Part shown: positions 8,892 through 15,856 of the stretch, piece after piece
Layout of the letters: each line of letters begins with the position of its first letter
Numbering within the stretch: the first letter of the stretch is position 1
Source: an uncultured Ilumatobacter sp.
GTDB taxonomy: Bacteria; Actinomycetota; Acidimicrobiia; Acidimicrobiales; Ilumatobacteraceae
DNA: 34,686 nt
Direction of reading: 5' to 3'
Assembly: GCA_937905835.1 (NCBI GenBank)
Contig: CALCXK010000063.1
Span: 1-34,686 of the forward strand
The notes under the pieces: model-generated
What the model was told of the DNA's origin: nothing
Seen by the model: only the letters and a program-made list of their open reading frames with translations
The model's database searches: none
Translations under genes and position numbers: made by a program

Positions 8892-9695
8892 ATGGGAGCC
8901 AACAGTCGTCTCACGGTCGCTGATCTTCGAGCAAGCAAAGGCACACGGCAGTACACCGACGTCTATGTGTCGAGCGCCGAGGAAGCCGCGGCTGCAGCGG
9001 AAGGTGGGATCGACATGGTCACCATCCAGGACGCTCAGATGAGCACGGAGATGCGGTCTGCTGCTGGCAATGCCTTCATCGTGGTTGGTCTCGATTACGG
9101 CCAGGTCGTCACGACCGACGACTACCTGCGTGCAGCGTTCTCGGCGATCAACGACGGCGCTGACGCGTGCTGGTGTGCCGCGTCGCTGCAAACGATTGAG
9201 CGATTGGCCGCGGAAGGCATACCGGTCGTCGGCCACGTCGGCCTGATTCCGCCGCGTCGCACCTGGACCGGCGGATTCAAGGCGGTGGGTAAGACGGCGA
9301 CCACGGCGATGGAGGTGTGGCGCCAGACAAGTGCGCTGGTCGATGCTGGCGCATTTGCCGCTGAGATCGAGGTGGTGCCGGAACCGGTCGCCACGGCGAT
9401 CAGCGCGAAGACAAGCCTCGTGATGATTTCGATGGGCTCTGGCTCGAACTGCGATGCGCAGTACCTGTTCAGCACCGACGTGCTTGGCACCAACACTGGC
9501 CATGTCCCACGACACGCGAAGCAGTACGCCGACCTGCGAGCCGAGCTCGATCGAATCCAAGAAATGCGGGTGGCGGCCTACGCAGCATTCGCCGACGACG
9601 TCGCGTCCGGCGGTTTCCCCGACGCAGCACGATTGGTCGCCATTGACCCTGTCGAACTCGCGACGTTCGCGACTGCCCTCGCCGCCGAACAATGA
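8892..9695 (+). CDS. PanB-like protein (ketopantoate hydroxymethyltransferase / PEP mutase superfamily), divergent
   Basis: True PanB adds a hydroxymethyl group to 3-methyl-2-oxobutanoate for pantothenate synthesis. This 267-residue protein has PanB landmarks: GIPVVGHVGLIPPRR, TGGFKAVGKT, DAGAFAAEIEVVPEPVA and the C-terminal TDVLG. The Glu of the EVVPE block aligns with the PanB general base. However, the canonical VGDSL region reads TIQDAQ. The segment where PanB has a K-x-E-G substrate/metal motif reads ACWCAAS, without the Lys and Glu. It may therefore be a specialised homologue instead of the housekeeping enzyme. The ATG at 8892 is chosen; earlier in-frame codons add a non-conserved tail. 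Confidence is good for the superfamily and low for the exact reaction. Confidence 0.7.
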   Translation: MGANSRLTVADLRASKGTRQYTDVYVSSAEEAAAAAEGGIDMVTIQDAQMSTEMRSAAGNAFIVVGLDYGQVVTTDDYLRAAFSAINDGADACWCAASLQTIERLAAEGIPVVGHVGLIPPRRTWTGGFKAVGKTATTAMEVWRQTSALVDAGAFAAEIEVVPEPVATAISAKTSLVMISMGSGSNCDAQYLFSTDVLGTNTGHVPRHAKQYADLRAELDRIQEMRVAAYAAFADDVASGGFPDAARLVAIDPVELATFATALAAEQ

Positions 9696-9780
9696 CCACG
9701 CCGCGAAGCCGAACAGCAGAACCGTTACGGCCCGGTACACGTCTTCCGCCAGGACCTCTTCTCGCTATATGGAGCGCATC

Positions 9781-10548
9781 ATGATCACTGTCAACAACTC
9801 GACTGACCTCACCGGTCAAGTCGCCCTCGTCACGGGTGCAACATCAGGCCTCGGTTGGCGTTTCGCCGAGGTGTTGGCCGCTTCCGGTGCATCCGTTGTC
9901 GCAACCGGCCGACGTCAAGAGCGGCTCGATGAACTGGTTGCACACATCGTTGCTGACGGTGGCCAGGCTGTGGGCGTCCCGATTGACATGACCGACGCCG
10001 ACAGCATCATTGCTGCTGTCGATCAGGCCGAAGCTGCGTTCGGCATCGTGACCATCCTGGTCAACAACGCCGGTATCCCCGACGCTCAGCGGGCCCACAA
10101 GATGTCGCTTGAACTGATCGACAAGGTCATCGACACCAACTTGCGTGGGCCGTACATCCTCTCCTGTGAAGTCGGCAAGCGCCTGATCGCATCGAAGTCA
10201 CCGGGGCGAATGGTCAACATCTCGAGCATCTCCGCGACCAACTATGGCGGGGAAGGCGCAGCGCTCTACTCGATCACCAAAGCAGCAATCGCCCGGATGA
10301 GTGAGGCGCTCGCCGTCGAGTGGGCGCGGTTCAGTATCAACGTCAATGCCATCGCCCCGGGAGCGTTTGAGTCGGAGATGATGGACGGCATGCTCGAACG
10401 CATGGGCGACATCAGTGGGCATTTCTCGCGAAAGCGGATCGGTCGGCCCGACCAGCTCGACTCGACCCTGCTGTACCTCTGCTCGTCAGCTTCCGATGCT
10501 GTGACCGGCACGATCATTAAGGTCGACGACGGTCAGAGTTCGCGATGA
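9781..10548 (+). CDS. SDR-family NAD(P)-dependent oxidoreductase
   Basis: This classical short-chain dehydrogenase of 255 residues has the Rossmann motif TGATSGLG at 18-25, NNAG at 95-98, the serine in MVNISSIS and the catalytic YSITK at 163-167. The Arg in ATGRRQERL after beta strand 2 suggests NADP(H) preference. The ATG at 9781 has GGAG six bases upstream, which decides the start over an in-frame ATG at 9769. It lies 85 bases after the PanB-like gene, facing the same way. The substrate is unknown. Confidence 0.88.
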   Translation: MITVNNSTDLTGQVALVTGATSGLGWRFAEVLAASGASVVATGRRQERLDELVAHIVADGGQAVGVPIDMTDADSIIAAVDQAEAAFGIVTILVNNAGIPDAQRAHKMSLELIDKVIDTNLRGPYILSCEVGKRLIASKSPGRMVNISSISATNYGGEGAALYSITKAAIARMSEALAVEWARFSINVNAIAPGAFESEMMDGMLERMGDISGHFSRKRIGRPDQLDSTLLYLCSSASDAVTGTIIKVDDGQSSR

Positions 10549-10701
10549 CCCCCTCACGGTTGATGGCGGGATCAGCGCGGCAGGCACTCGTCTGTGCGGG
10601 CGGTTGCACGGGACCACGAAGCTAGATCGCGTCGCGGGTATCGCGCACGGCACAACTGGTCAGAGGCCAACGATCCGACGGCTCGACTGACGAAGAAGAA
10701 G

Positions 10702-11331
10702 TCAGGAGGCGGTCAGCGTCACGTCGTACACGCCATCGTCGAACTCGCCGTGGCCCGGCAGGTACGGGCGCGGCGGTGAAACGTCGACGGTGCACCGAGT
10801 TTCGTCAGCAAGCCGCTGTAACACAGCGTCCATTTCGCGGCGCTCCCAGAGGTTGACGCGTTGCGTGAAGACGACCGGGCCACCACGGCGGACGACACGC
10901 AAGAACTCTCGAAGCACGGTGTCGGGGTCGGTGAGATAACTGAAGACGCCAGCGCAGACCACGGCGAGGAAACGCTGTGACGTAAAGGGCAGTGGTTGGC
11001 TCAGATCGATGACGTGCAGTTCTCGGTACACGCCGCGCTGCCGCGCGGCATTGATCGACTCGGGCGAGAAGTCGGCACCGATGACCGATGCAACACCAAC
11101 GGCATCGAGCGCGAGCCCGGCGAGGCCGGTACCGCAACCGGCGTCGAGTACGTCGCCGTTGGTGGCGCCGGCGGCGGCGATGACCGAGGCGAGTCGGCCA
11201 GGAACGTCGTACCCCCACGACAGCACGTCGGTGTCGTACGTCGACACCCAGCCGTCATAGACCCCGACAACTTCGGCCGGTGATGCGTCTGAGACGCCGG
11301 CGAGGCCCTGCCCATCAGCGTTCATCGACAT
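10702..11331 (-). CDS. Class I SAM-dependent methyltransferase (METTL27-like)
   Basis: This 209-residue methyltransferase has the SAM motif DAGCGTGLAG near residues 63-72, GADFSPESINAAR after the second strand, a motif near FLAVVCAGVFSYL, and the VVRRGGPVVFTQR block typical of Methyltransf_11/25 domains. The VYDGWVSTYDTDV lead-in matches the partial gene at 1-546. The start could be 11331 (ATG) or 11325 (ATG). Both overlap the end of the pyrophosphatase remnant by a few bases, so translation may be coupled to that small frame. It is convergent with the SDR gene at 9781-10548. The substrate is unknown. Confidence 0.85.
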   Translation of the reverse strand: MSMNADGQGLAGVSDASPAEVVGVYDGWVSTYDTDVLSWGYDVPGRLASVIAAAGATNGDVLDAGCGTGLAGLALDAVGVASVIGADFSPESINAARQRGVYRELHVIDLSQPLPFTSQRFLAVVCAGVFSYLTDPDTVLREFLRVVRRGGPVVFTQRVNLWERREMDAVLQRLADETRCTVDVSPPRPYLPGHGEFDDGVYDVTLTAS

Positions 11332-11479
11332 GGTGGTACCGACCGCTCACATGGCTGCTTGGAACCGCCAAGAGTTTTTCGTCGTGGCCTGCATCGCCTT
11401 CCATGACAAGGACGCCGACGGGTCGGCAGTTGATGTCTTCGGGCGGGGTGTTGCCGGTGGGGATCTTGTCGAGCCGCAT
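11315..11479 (-). pseudogene. ppa: Inorganic pyrophosphatase remnant with internal deletion
   Basis: A 54-residue frame from the ATG at 11479 begins MRLDKIPTGNTPPEDIN, the N-terminus of family I pyrophosphatases. It jumps straight to CRPVGVLVMEGDAGHDEKLL and AVPSSHVSGRYHHV, which belong about 85-120 residues into the family. I estimate that roughly 65-70 residues are missing, including most metal- and pyrophosphate-binding residues. By alignment from memory to E. coli PPase, D102 and K104 are kept and D97 is Gly. The protein also ends early, before the C-terminal helix. The junction is in frame, and the stop overlaps the methyltransferase start. A TATCGT hexamer (11486-11491) stands 6 bases before the ATG, so the ancestral leaderless promoter may survive. 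Activity as a pyrophosphatase is very unlikely. Confidence 0.75.
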
Positions 11480-11531
11480 GACATCACGATACGCCACTGA
11501 ATCCGCCGGTGTTGTCGTCCACTCGACGGTG

Positions 11532-11537
11532 TAGAAC
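11532..11537 (+). promoter_or_regulatory. Putative -10 hexamer (TAGAAC), leaderless start of the Pth2-like gene
   Basis: TAGAAC ends 6 bases before the ATG at 11544, and no ribosome-binding sequence is present. The same hexamer at the same distance precedes the SDR gene at 28170-28979. Confidence 0.4.
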
Positions 11538-11543
11538 AACCAG

Positions 11544-12218
11544 ATGGAAGCTGCCGAGCCGAGCGTGTCACCTTGGGCACTCCAGCTTGCAGTCCGCGTC
11601 GAGAAATTGGATCCGCCCACCACTGCGCAGGTCTGCGGAGTAGCGGCGCTCGCCACCATTGAGTTGCTCGACGATCAACGCAGCCGGCCCGAGGGGGAGT
11701 GGCATGAAGCCGTCTCGGCATGGAACGGCGACAAGATCCGCAAGATCGTCCGACGTGGCCGTGCATCGGGGTGGCGTCGAGCCCAAGAACCTGACGGGGT
11801 GACTGCCGAGCGAGACGGTGTGGAAGTGCGTGCCTTCGTTCCCAGTCGTCGGGACGAGGCCCCAGAAGGGATCACTCAGCTCCAGATCCAGTCGTCCCCA
11901 CTTGACGAAATCGAACCGATCGATGTGCTACCGGACGCCACCGGCCTGATCATTGCTGTGACGCCGCTTGTTGAGATGTCGTGGGGCAAGCAGGCTGCGC
12001 AATGCGCTCACGCCGGCCAGTGGGCATGGATGCGCTCCGACGGCGAGGTGGTGAGCCGATGGGATGCTGCTGGCCGGCCGATCACCGTGGTGCATCCAAA
12101 TCGACAGCTGTGGGCCGAGCTCGTTGAGAGCGCTCCCGTCCAGATCCACGACGGCGGCTACACCGAGATCTCTGCCGGGACGAAAACGGCGCTGGCCTGG
12201 TGGGCTGAACCGTTTTGA
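11544..12218 (+). CDS. Pth2-family peptidyl-tRNA hydrolase with N-terminal extension
   Basis: Pth2 enzymes release peptides from peptidyl-tRNA; the fold is typical of archaea and eukaryotes and also occurs in actinobacteria. The C-terminal domain (about residues 130-224) has LIIAVTPLVEMSWGKQAAQC with K149 and H156, and ends with IHDGGYTEISAGTKTALAW, where D203 aligns with the conserved catalytic Asp. The N-terminal ~100 residues (WALQLAVRVEKLDPPTTAQV onward) include a basic stretch, KIRKIVRRGRASGWRR, suited to RNA contact, which I associate with actinobacterial members. Length is 224 residues. It diverges from the pyrophosphatase remnant. It could act on another aminoacyl- or peptidyl-RNA substrate. 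Confidence 0.75.
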   Translation: MEAAEPSVSPWALQLAVRVEKLDPPTTAQVCGVAALATIELLDDQRSRPEGEWHEAVSAWNGDKIRKIVRRGRASGWRRAQEPDGVTAERDGVEVRAFVPSRRDEAPEGITQLQIQSSPLDEIEPIDVLPDATGLIIAVTPLVEMSWGKQAAQCAHAGQWAWMRSDGEVVSRWDAAGRPITVVHPNRQLWAELVESAPVQIHDGGYTEISAGTKTALAWWAEPF

Positions 12219-12243
12219 GACGCCCACGCCGTCGGGTCAGGCG

Positions 12244-14469
12244 ATGTGTTCAAATGGCCGCGTGAACCGTGTCGAGATCGTCCATGACAACTTCTTGCGA
12301 CGAGTCGCTCAGGGCGATCTCCCGGCGCGGGTTGGTACAGCGACGCTCGATGATGCACAGCTCACGGCTGACGAACTCGTGTCGCTCTTCGAAGCGCAGG
12401 TACTCAGCCGGCATCTCGACCGTGCCGCGCGAGACATGCAAGCCCGCGGATTCGGTTTTTACACAATCGGGTCGTCCGGGCACGAGGGGATGGCTGCAGT
12501 CGCCGGAGCACTTCGCCCGACTGACATGGCCTTCGTGCACTATCGCGACGCCGCATTTCAGATCGCGCGAGCAGGCCAGGTTGGTGTCGACCCGACGCGC
12601 GACATGCTGCTCAGCTTTACCACAGCGATCGACGACCCGATCTCGGGTGGCCGGCACAAGGTGTTGGGCTCGGCCAGCCTGGCGATGCCACCGCAGACCA
12701 GCACGATTGCATCGCATCTTCCGAAGGCGGTCGGCACAGCGTATTCGATTGGCCTCGCCAAACGAGTCAAGCCGGAGCACCAGTCTCTGCCCGACGACTC
12801 GGTGGTGATGTGCAGCTTCGGTGACGCCTCGCTCAACCACGCGAGTGCGCAAGCGGCAATCAACACCGCCGGTTGGACGGCTCACCAGGGCGTCCCGCTG
12901 CCGCTGATCTTCGTGTGCGAAGACAATGGTCTCGGCATCTCGGTGAAGACGCCTGCCAACTGGGTTGCTGCATCGATGTCGGGCCGTGCGGGCATCGAGT
13001 ACATCGCAGGGTCAGCGCTCGATCTCCTCGATGCAACAGTGGCAACGCAACGCGCTGCGCACGTTGCGCGACGTCAACGTCGGCCGGTGTTCCTCCACCT
13101 CTCCTGTGTCCGCCTGTATGGCCACGCCGGTGCCGATGTTGCGTCGAGTTATCTGCCCATGGAACGCATCGAAGCCGACGAGGCGAACGATCCGCTTCTC
13201 CACACCGCCCGGTTGCTCGCCGAGTTCAGCGACCTGTCGCCGACGGACGTACTCGAGCGCTACCGGAGCGTTGGCGCCGAGGTCGATCGGGCCGTGGATG
13301 CTGTGGCCGACACGCCGCGGTTGCAGACAGCCGCCCAGGTGATGGCCAGCATCGTGCCGCCCCGACGCACCGCCGAGCCGGCCACCGTGCCGACCGTTGA
13401 GGACCGGGCCGGCGTGTTCGGCGCGCACGAGTTGCGGCTGATGAATGAACCGCAGCACCTGGCGAAGTTGTTGAACTGGGCGTTGACCGACGAGCTATTA
13501 CGGCACCGCGAGATCGTCCTCGCAGGCGAAGATATCGGGGCCAAGGGCGGCGTGTATGGCGTCACCCAACGGCTCCAGAAACGGTTCGGCGCCCATCGGG
13601 TGATCGACACCATCCTCGACGAGCAGTCGATTCTCGGCATGGGCATCGGCCTGGCGCACAACGGGTTCATTCCAATCGTGGAGATCCAGTTTCTCGCGTA
13701 CTTGCACAATGCCGAAGATCAACTCCGTGGTGAGGCAGCGACGTTGCCGTTCTTCTCGAACGGTCAATTTACGAACCCGATGGTGGTCCGCATCGCCAGC
13801 CTCGGTTACCAGCGCGGCTTCGGTGGCCACTTCCACAACGACAACTCGATCGCAGTGCTCCGCGACATCCCGGGTCTCGTGATCGCCTGCCCATCGAACG
13901 GCGTCGACGCGGTGCTGATGCTACGCGAGGCCGTACGCCTCGCACGAGAAGAGCAGCGCGTCGTCGTGTTCCTGGAACCGATCGCTCGGTACATGACCCG
14001 CGATCTCCACGCCGAGGGCGACGACCGATGGGCGGGCCGGTATCCCGACATGCTTGCTGAGCCGATCACGATGGATCGAGTCGCCGTGCGCGACGCCGGT
14101 ACAGACGTCGCAATCGTCACCTATGGCAACGGGGTTTTCCTCGCCGAACAGGCTGCTCAGGTTCTTCGAGTCAAACATGGCGTTGCAAGCCGAGTCGTCG
14201 ACATGCGCTGGCTCGCACCCTTGCCCGTCGACGCAATTGTCGCGTCGGTCGAACCGTGCGCTCAGGTAGTGATTGTCGACGAATGCCGCGAAACCGGTTC
14301 ACAGAGCGAAGCCCTGATGGCTCATCTCGCTGAGCGTGACGTTGCCAACTTGTCTCGGTTGTGCGCGACCGACTCGTTCATCGCCACCGGCCCAGCATCC
14401 GGCGCCACGCTGCCGAGCTGCGACTCGATCGTCAACGCCGTACTCGCTGGCCGTGCGGAACCGACCTGA
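12244..14469 (+). CDS. 2-oxoacid dehydrogenase E1, fused alpha and beta subunits
   Basis: This thiamine-diphosphate enzyme would decarboxylate a 2-oxoacid (branched-chain or pyruvate-like) and pass the acyl group to an E2 lipoyl protein. The alpha half (to about residue 380) has SSGHEGMAAVAGAL, HYRDAAF and the ThDP motif beginning at G193-D194 and ending ...CEDN (N228). The beta half (from about residue 400) has VLAGEDIGAKGGVYGVT, LDEQSILGMGIGLAHNG and the C-terminal transketolase domain with VVIVDECRETGSQSEALM. Alpha and beta are separate genes in most actinobacteria; here they form one 741-residue chain. No E2 or E3 gene is near. Start: ATG 12244. A GTG at 12262 with TCAAAT six bases upstream is a possible leaderless alternative. 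Confidence 0.88.
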   Translation: MCSNGRVNRVEIVHDNFLRRVAQGDLPARVGTATLDDAQLTADELVSLFEAQVLSRHLDRAARDMQARGFGFYTIGSSGHEGMAAVAGALRPTDMAFVHYRDAAFQIARAGQVGVDPTRDMLLSFTTAIDDPISGGRHKVLGSASLAMPPQTSTIASHLPKAVGTAYSIGLAKRVKPEHQSLPDDSVVMCSFGDASLNHASAQAAINTAGWTAHQGVPLPLIFVCEDNGLGISVKTPANWVAASMSGRAGIEYIAGSALDLLDATVATQRAAHVARRQRRPVFLHLSCVRLYGHAGADVASSYLPMERIEADEANDPLLHTARLLAEFSDLSPTDVLERYRSVGAEVDRAVDAVADTPRLQTAAQVMASIVPPRRTAEPATVPTVEDRAGVFGAHELRLMNEPQHLAKLLNWALTDELLRHREIVLAGEDIGAKGGVYGVTQRLQKRFGAHRVIDTILDEQSILGMGIGLAHNGFIPIVEIQFLAYLHNAEDQLRGEAATLPFFSNGQFTNPMVVRIASLGYQRGFGGHFHNDNSIAVLRDIPGLVIACPSNGVDAVLMLREAVRLAREEQRVVVFLEPIARYMTRDLHAEGDDRWAGRYPDMLAEPITMDRVAVRDAGTDVAIVTYGNGVFLAEQAAQVLRVKHGVASRVVDMRWLAPLPVDAIVASVEPCAQVVIVDECRETGSQSEALMAHLAERDVANLSRLCATDSFIATGPASGATLPSCDSIVNAVLAGRAEPT

Positions 14470-14727
14470 CTTCACGTGGCGCCGGCGCACACGGTCGTTG
14501 ACCGTCTGCGACGGTTGCCCTCATCCTCGGCGAGTTTCAACGAACGCATCCGGATGTGAATATTCGAGTGATCGCATCGAACGATCGGGTCGCGTCCACC
14601 GACGAGAATTTCGACCTCGCCTGAGGGTATGGGCCCAGCGAGTCGACGCGGGAACGTTGGTTCGCGTTCCGGATATCACCGTCCCCTATACGGGCAGAAT
14701 CAATGCCTACTTTCCAATTCGGACCGC

Positions 14728-14850
14728 TCAGAACCCGCATGCTGTTGAGTCGCTGCTGCGCTCCCACTTCGCGACGGTCGACGCCTGCACACCCAATTGG
14801 TTCGCGATCTCTGCCTGCGTGCGGCCGGCGGACTTGATTGCACGAGCCAT
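14728..14850 (-). pseudogene. Short helix-turn-helix fragment
   Basis: The 40-residue frame from the ATG at 14850 reads MARAIKSAGR, then TQAEIANQLGVQASTVAKWE, then stops after ten more residues. The middle block is a textbook helix-turn-helix of XRE or transposase type (TQ-E-A--LGV---TV-KWE). There is no ribosome-binding site and the rest of a DNA-binding protein is missing. I call it the remnant of a regulator, antitoxin or mobile-element protein. A functional micro-protein is possible but not supported. Confidence 0.4.
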
Positions 14851-14872
14851 CTCGGTGCATCGATGAGTCGAA

Positions 14873-14890
14873 CTGTCACACCGAGGTCTG
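14873..14890 (-). repeat. Copy 1 of an 18-bp dispersed repeat
   Basis: On the minus strand this reads CAGACCTCGGTGTGACAG, identical to 30808-30825 on the plus strand. Both copies sit a short way beyond the 3' end of a gene. Confidence 0.6.
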
Positions 14891-14897
14891 CTTGGTT

Positions 14898-15671
14898 TCA
14901 GGTCCGGAACGTTGCGGCAATCTGTGAATCGCCGAAGCGTCCGATGATCGACATGCCGGCGGCCGGCGGTGTGAGGCCGGTGCAGGTTCCGGTGATCACC
15001 AGCTCGCCACGGGCGATCGGTGTGCCCCATTCGATTGCCTTGCGGGCAACGAACTGCAGCACGTTGAGTGGGTGCCCAAGTGCGCTGGCACCAGTCGCAG
15101 CGACCTGCTCGGTGCCCGAGAGCGCCACGACGAGCTGATCGAGCGCCCGGGTCTGCTGCTCATCGAGGCCAAGTGAGTGTCCCTGGACGATGACTGACGA
15201 CACGGCGTTGTCGGCAATCAGGCTGGGAGCGCCAGGGCGAACCAAGTCGGTAAAGCGCGAGTTGACGAGTTCGAAGCAGCCGGCGACGTCGACCATCGAG
15301 GCGAGTTCGAGCGGGTCGTCCGGTATCTCGGTGAGGTCGCAGAGTGGGATGAATCCAATTTCGACCTCAACGCCTGTTGGCCCGACGAACCACTCGCTGA
15401 GCGAAATGTCTGCCCCATCGGCGAGTACACGGTTGAGGTGCGGCCGCCCGACGAAGGGGGCGTCGATCCCTAAGAACTTCTGCCCCATGGCGCTGGTGGC
15501 GCCGACCTTCCACGGACCGAGCTGCACGCCGCTCAGCCGATGACCAGCCTGTTGGATGGCGTAGCCCTCCTCGACATTGGTTGGCTTGACCTCGTCGGGA
15601 AGGCCCTCTATCGGCTGGCGGTCGTTGAATGCGTCGAGCAGGATCTGTGCCGCCTGGTCGATTGCGTTCAT
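14898..15671 (-). CDS. 2-keto-4-pentenoate hydratase family protein (MhpD-like)
   Basis: Family members hydrate 2-hydroxypenta-2,4-dienoate in meta-cleavage pathways or decarboxylate related oxo-acids, using a divalent metal. This 257-residue protein has EGYAIQQAGHRL, then GPWKVGATSAMGQKFLGIDA, the metal-binding GVEVEIGF block (E-x-E) near residues 101-108, and GELVITGTCTGLTPP near the end, the last being the usual GD/E-VVLTGS-TG signature in variant form. Start: ATG at 15671. It is divergent from the thiolase gene with 185 bases between them. Together with the thiolase and box genes it suggests an aromatic-degradation neighbourhood, but its own pathway is unproven. Confidence 0.82.
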   Translation of the reverse strand: MNAIDQAAQILLDAFNDRQPIEGLPDEVKPTNVEEGYAIQQAGHRLSGVQLGPWKVGATSAMGQKFLGIDAPFVGRPHLNRVLADGADISLSEWFVGPTGVEVEIGFIPLCDLTEIPDDPLELASMVDVAGCFELVNSRFTDLVRPGAPSLIADNAVSSVIVQGHSLGLDEQQTRALDQLVVALSGTEQVAATGASALGHPLNVLQFVARKAIEWGTPIARGELVITGTCTGLTPPAAGMSIIGRFGDSQIAATFRT

Positions 15672-15794
15672 CGTTGTATCCGTCTCATTGCTGTGCCCAC
15701 TCGGGCAGTTTCACTGGCGGGCATCGGTCACGACGAGTCAGTCGAGTGCAAGATCGGAGTGCTCGTGTCACTAAGTTCGCGACCGCACATCTGC

Positions 15795-15822
15795 ACCCTC
15801 ACCCCGACACCCTCACCCCGAC
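15795..15822. repeat. Tandem 14-bp repeat (two units) upstream of the thiolase
   Basis: ACCCTCACCCCGAC is repeated exactly twice, 15795-15808 and 15809-15822, in the leader between the divergent hydratase-like and thiolase genes. It could be slippage or a paired protein-binding site. Confidence 0.6.
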
Positions 15823-15856
15823 TGCCCGTCGGGCTCGATTCCCAGGAGTTCTCCTC

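Larger units (their letters stand above)
14470..14897. other. 428-bp gap between convergent genes
   Basis: The gap lies between the E1 gene and the hydratase-like gene, whose 3' ends face each other. It contains the helix-turn-helix fragment at 14728-14850 and the 18-bp repeat at 14873-14890. I see no T-tract terminator and no other credible gene in 14470-14727. Confidence 0.6.

Noticed and set aside
10594..10779. A small plus-strand frame between the SDR and the methyltransferase
   Set aside because: It runs into the antisense of the methyltransferase, is Arg/Ala-rich and has no ribosome-binding or leaderless signal.
14537..14860. A 107-codon minus-strand frame overlapping the HTH fragment in another frame
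   Set aside because: No recognisable motif; the HTH sequence is in a different frame, and nothing joins the two convincingly.
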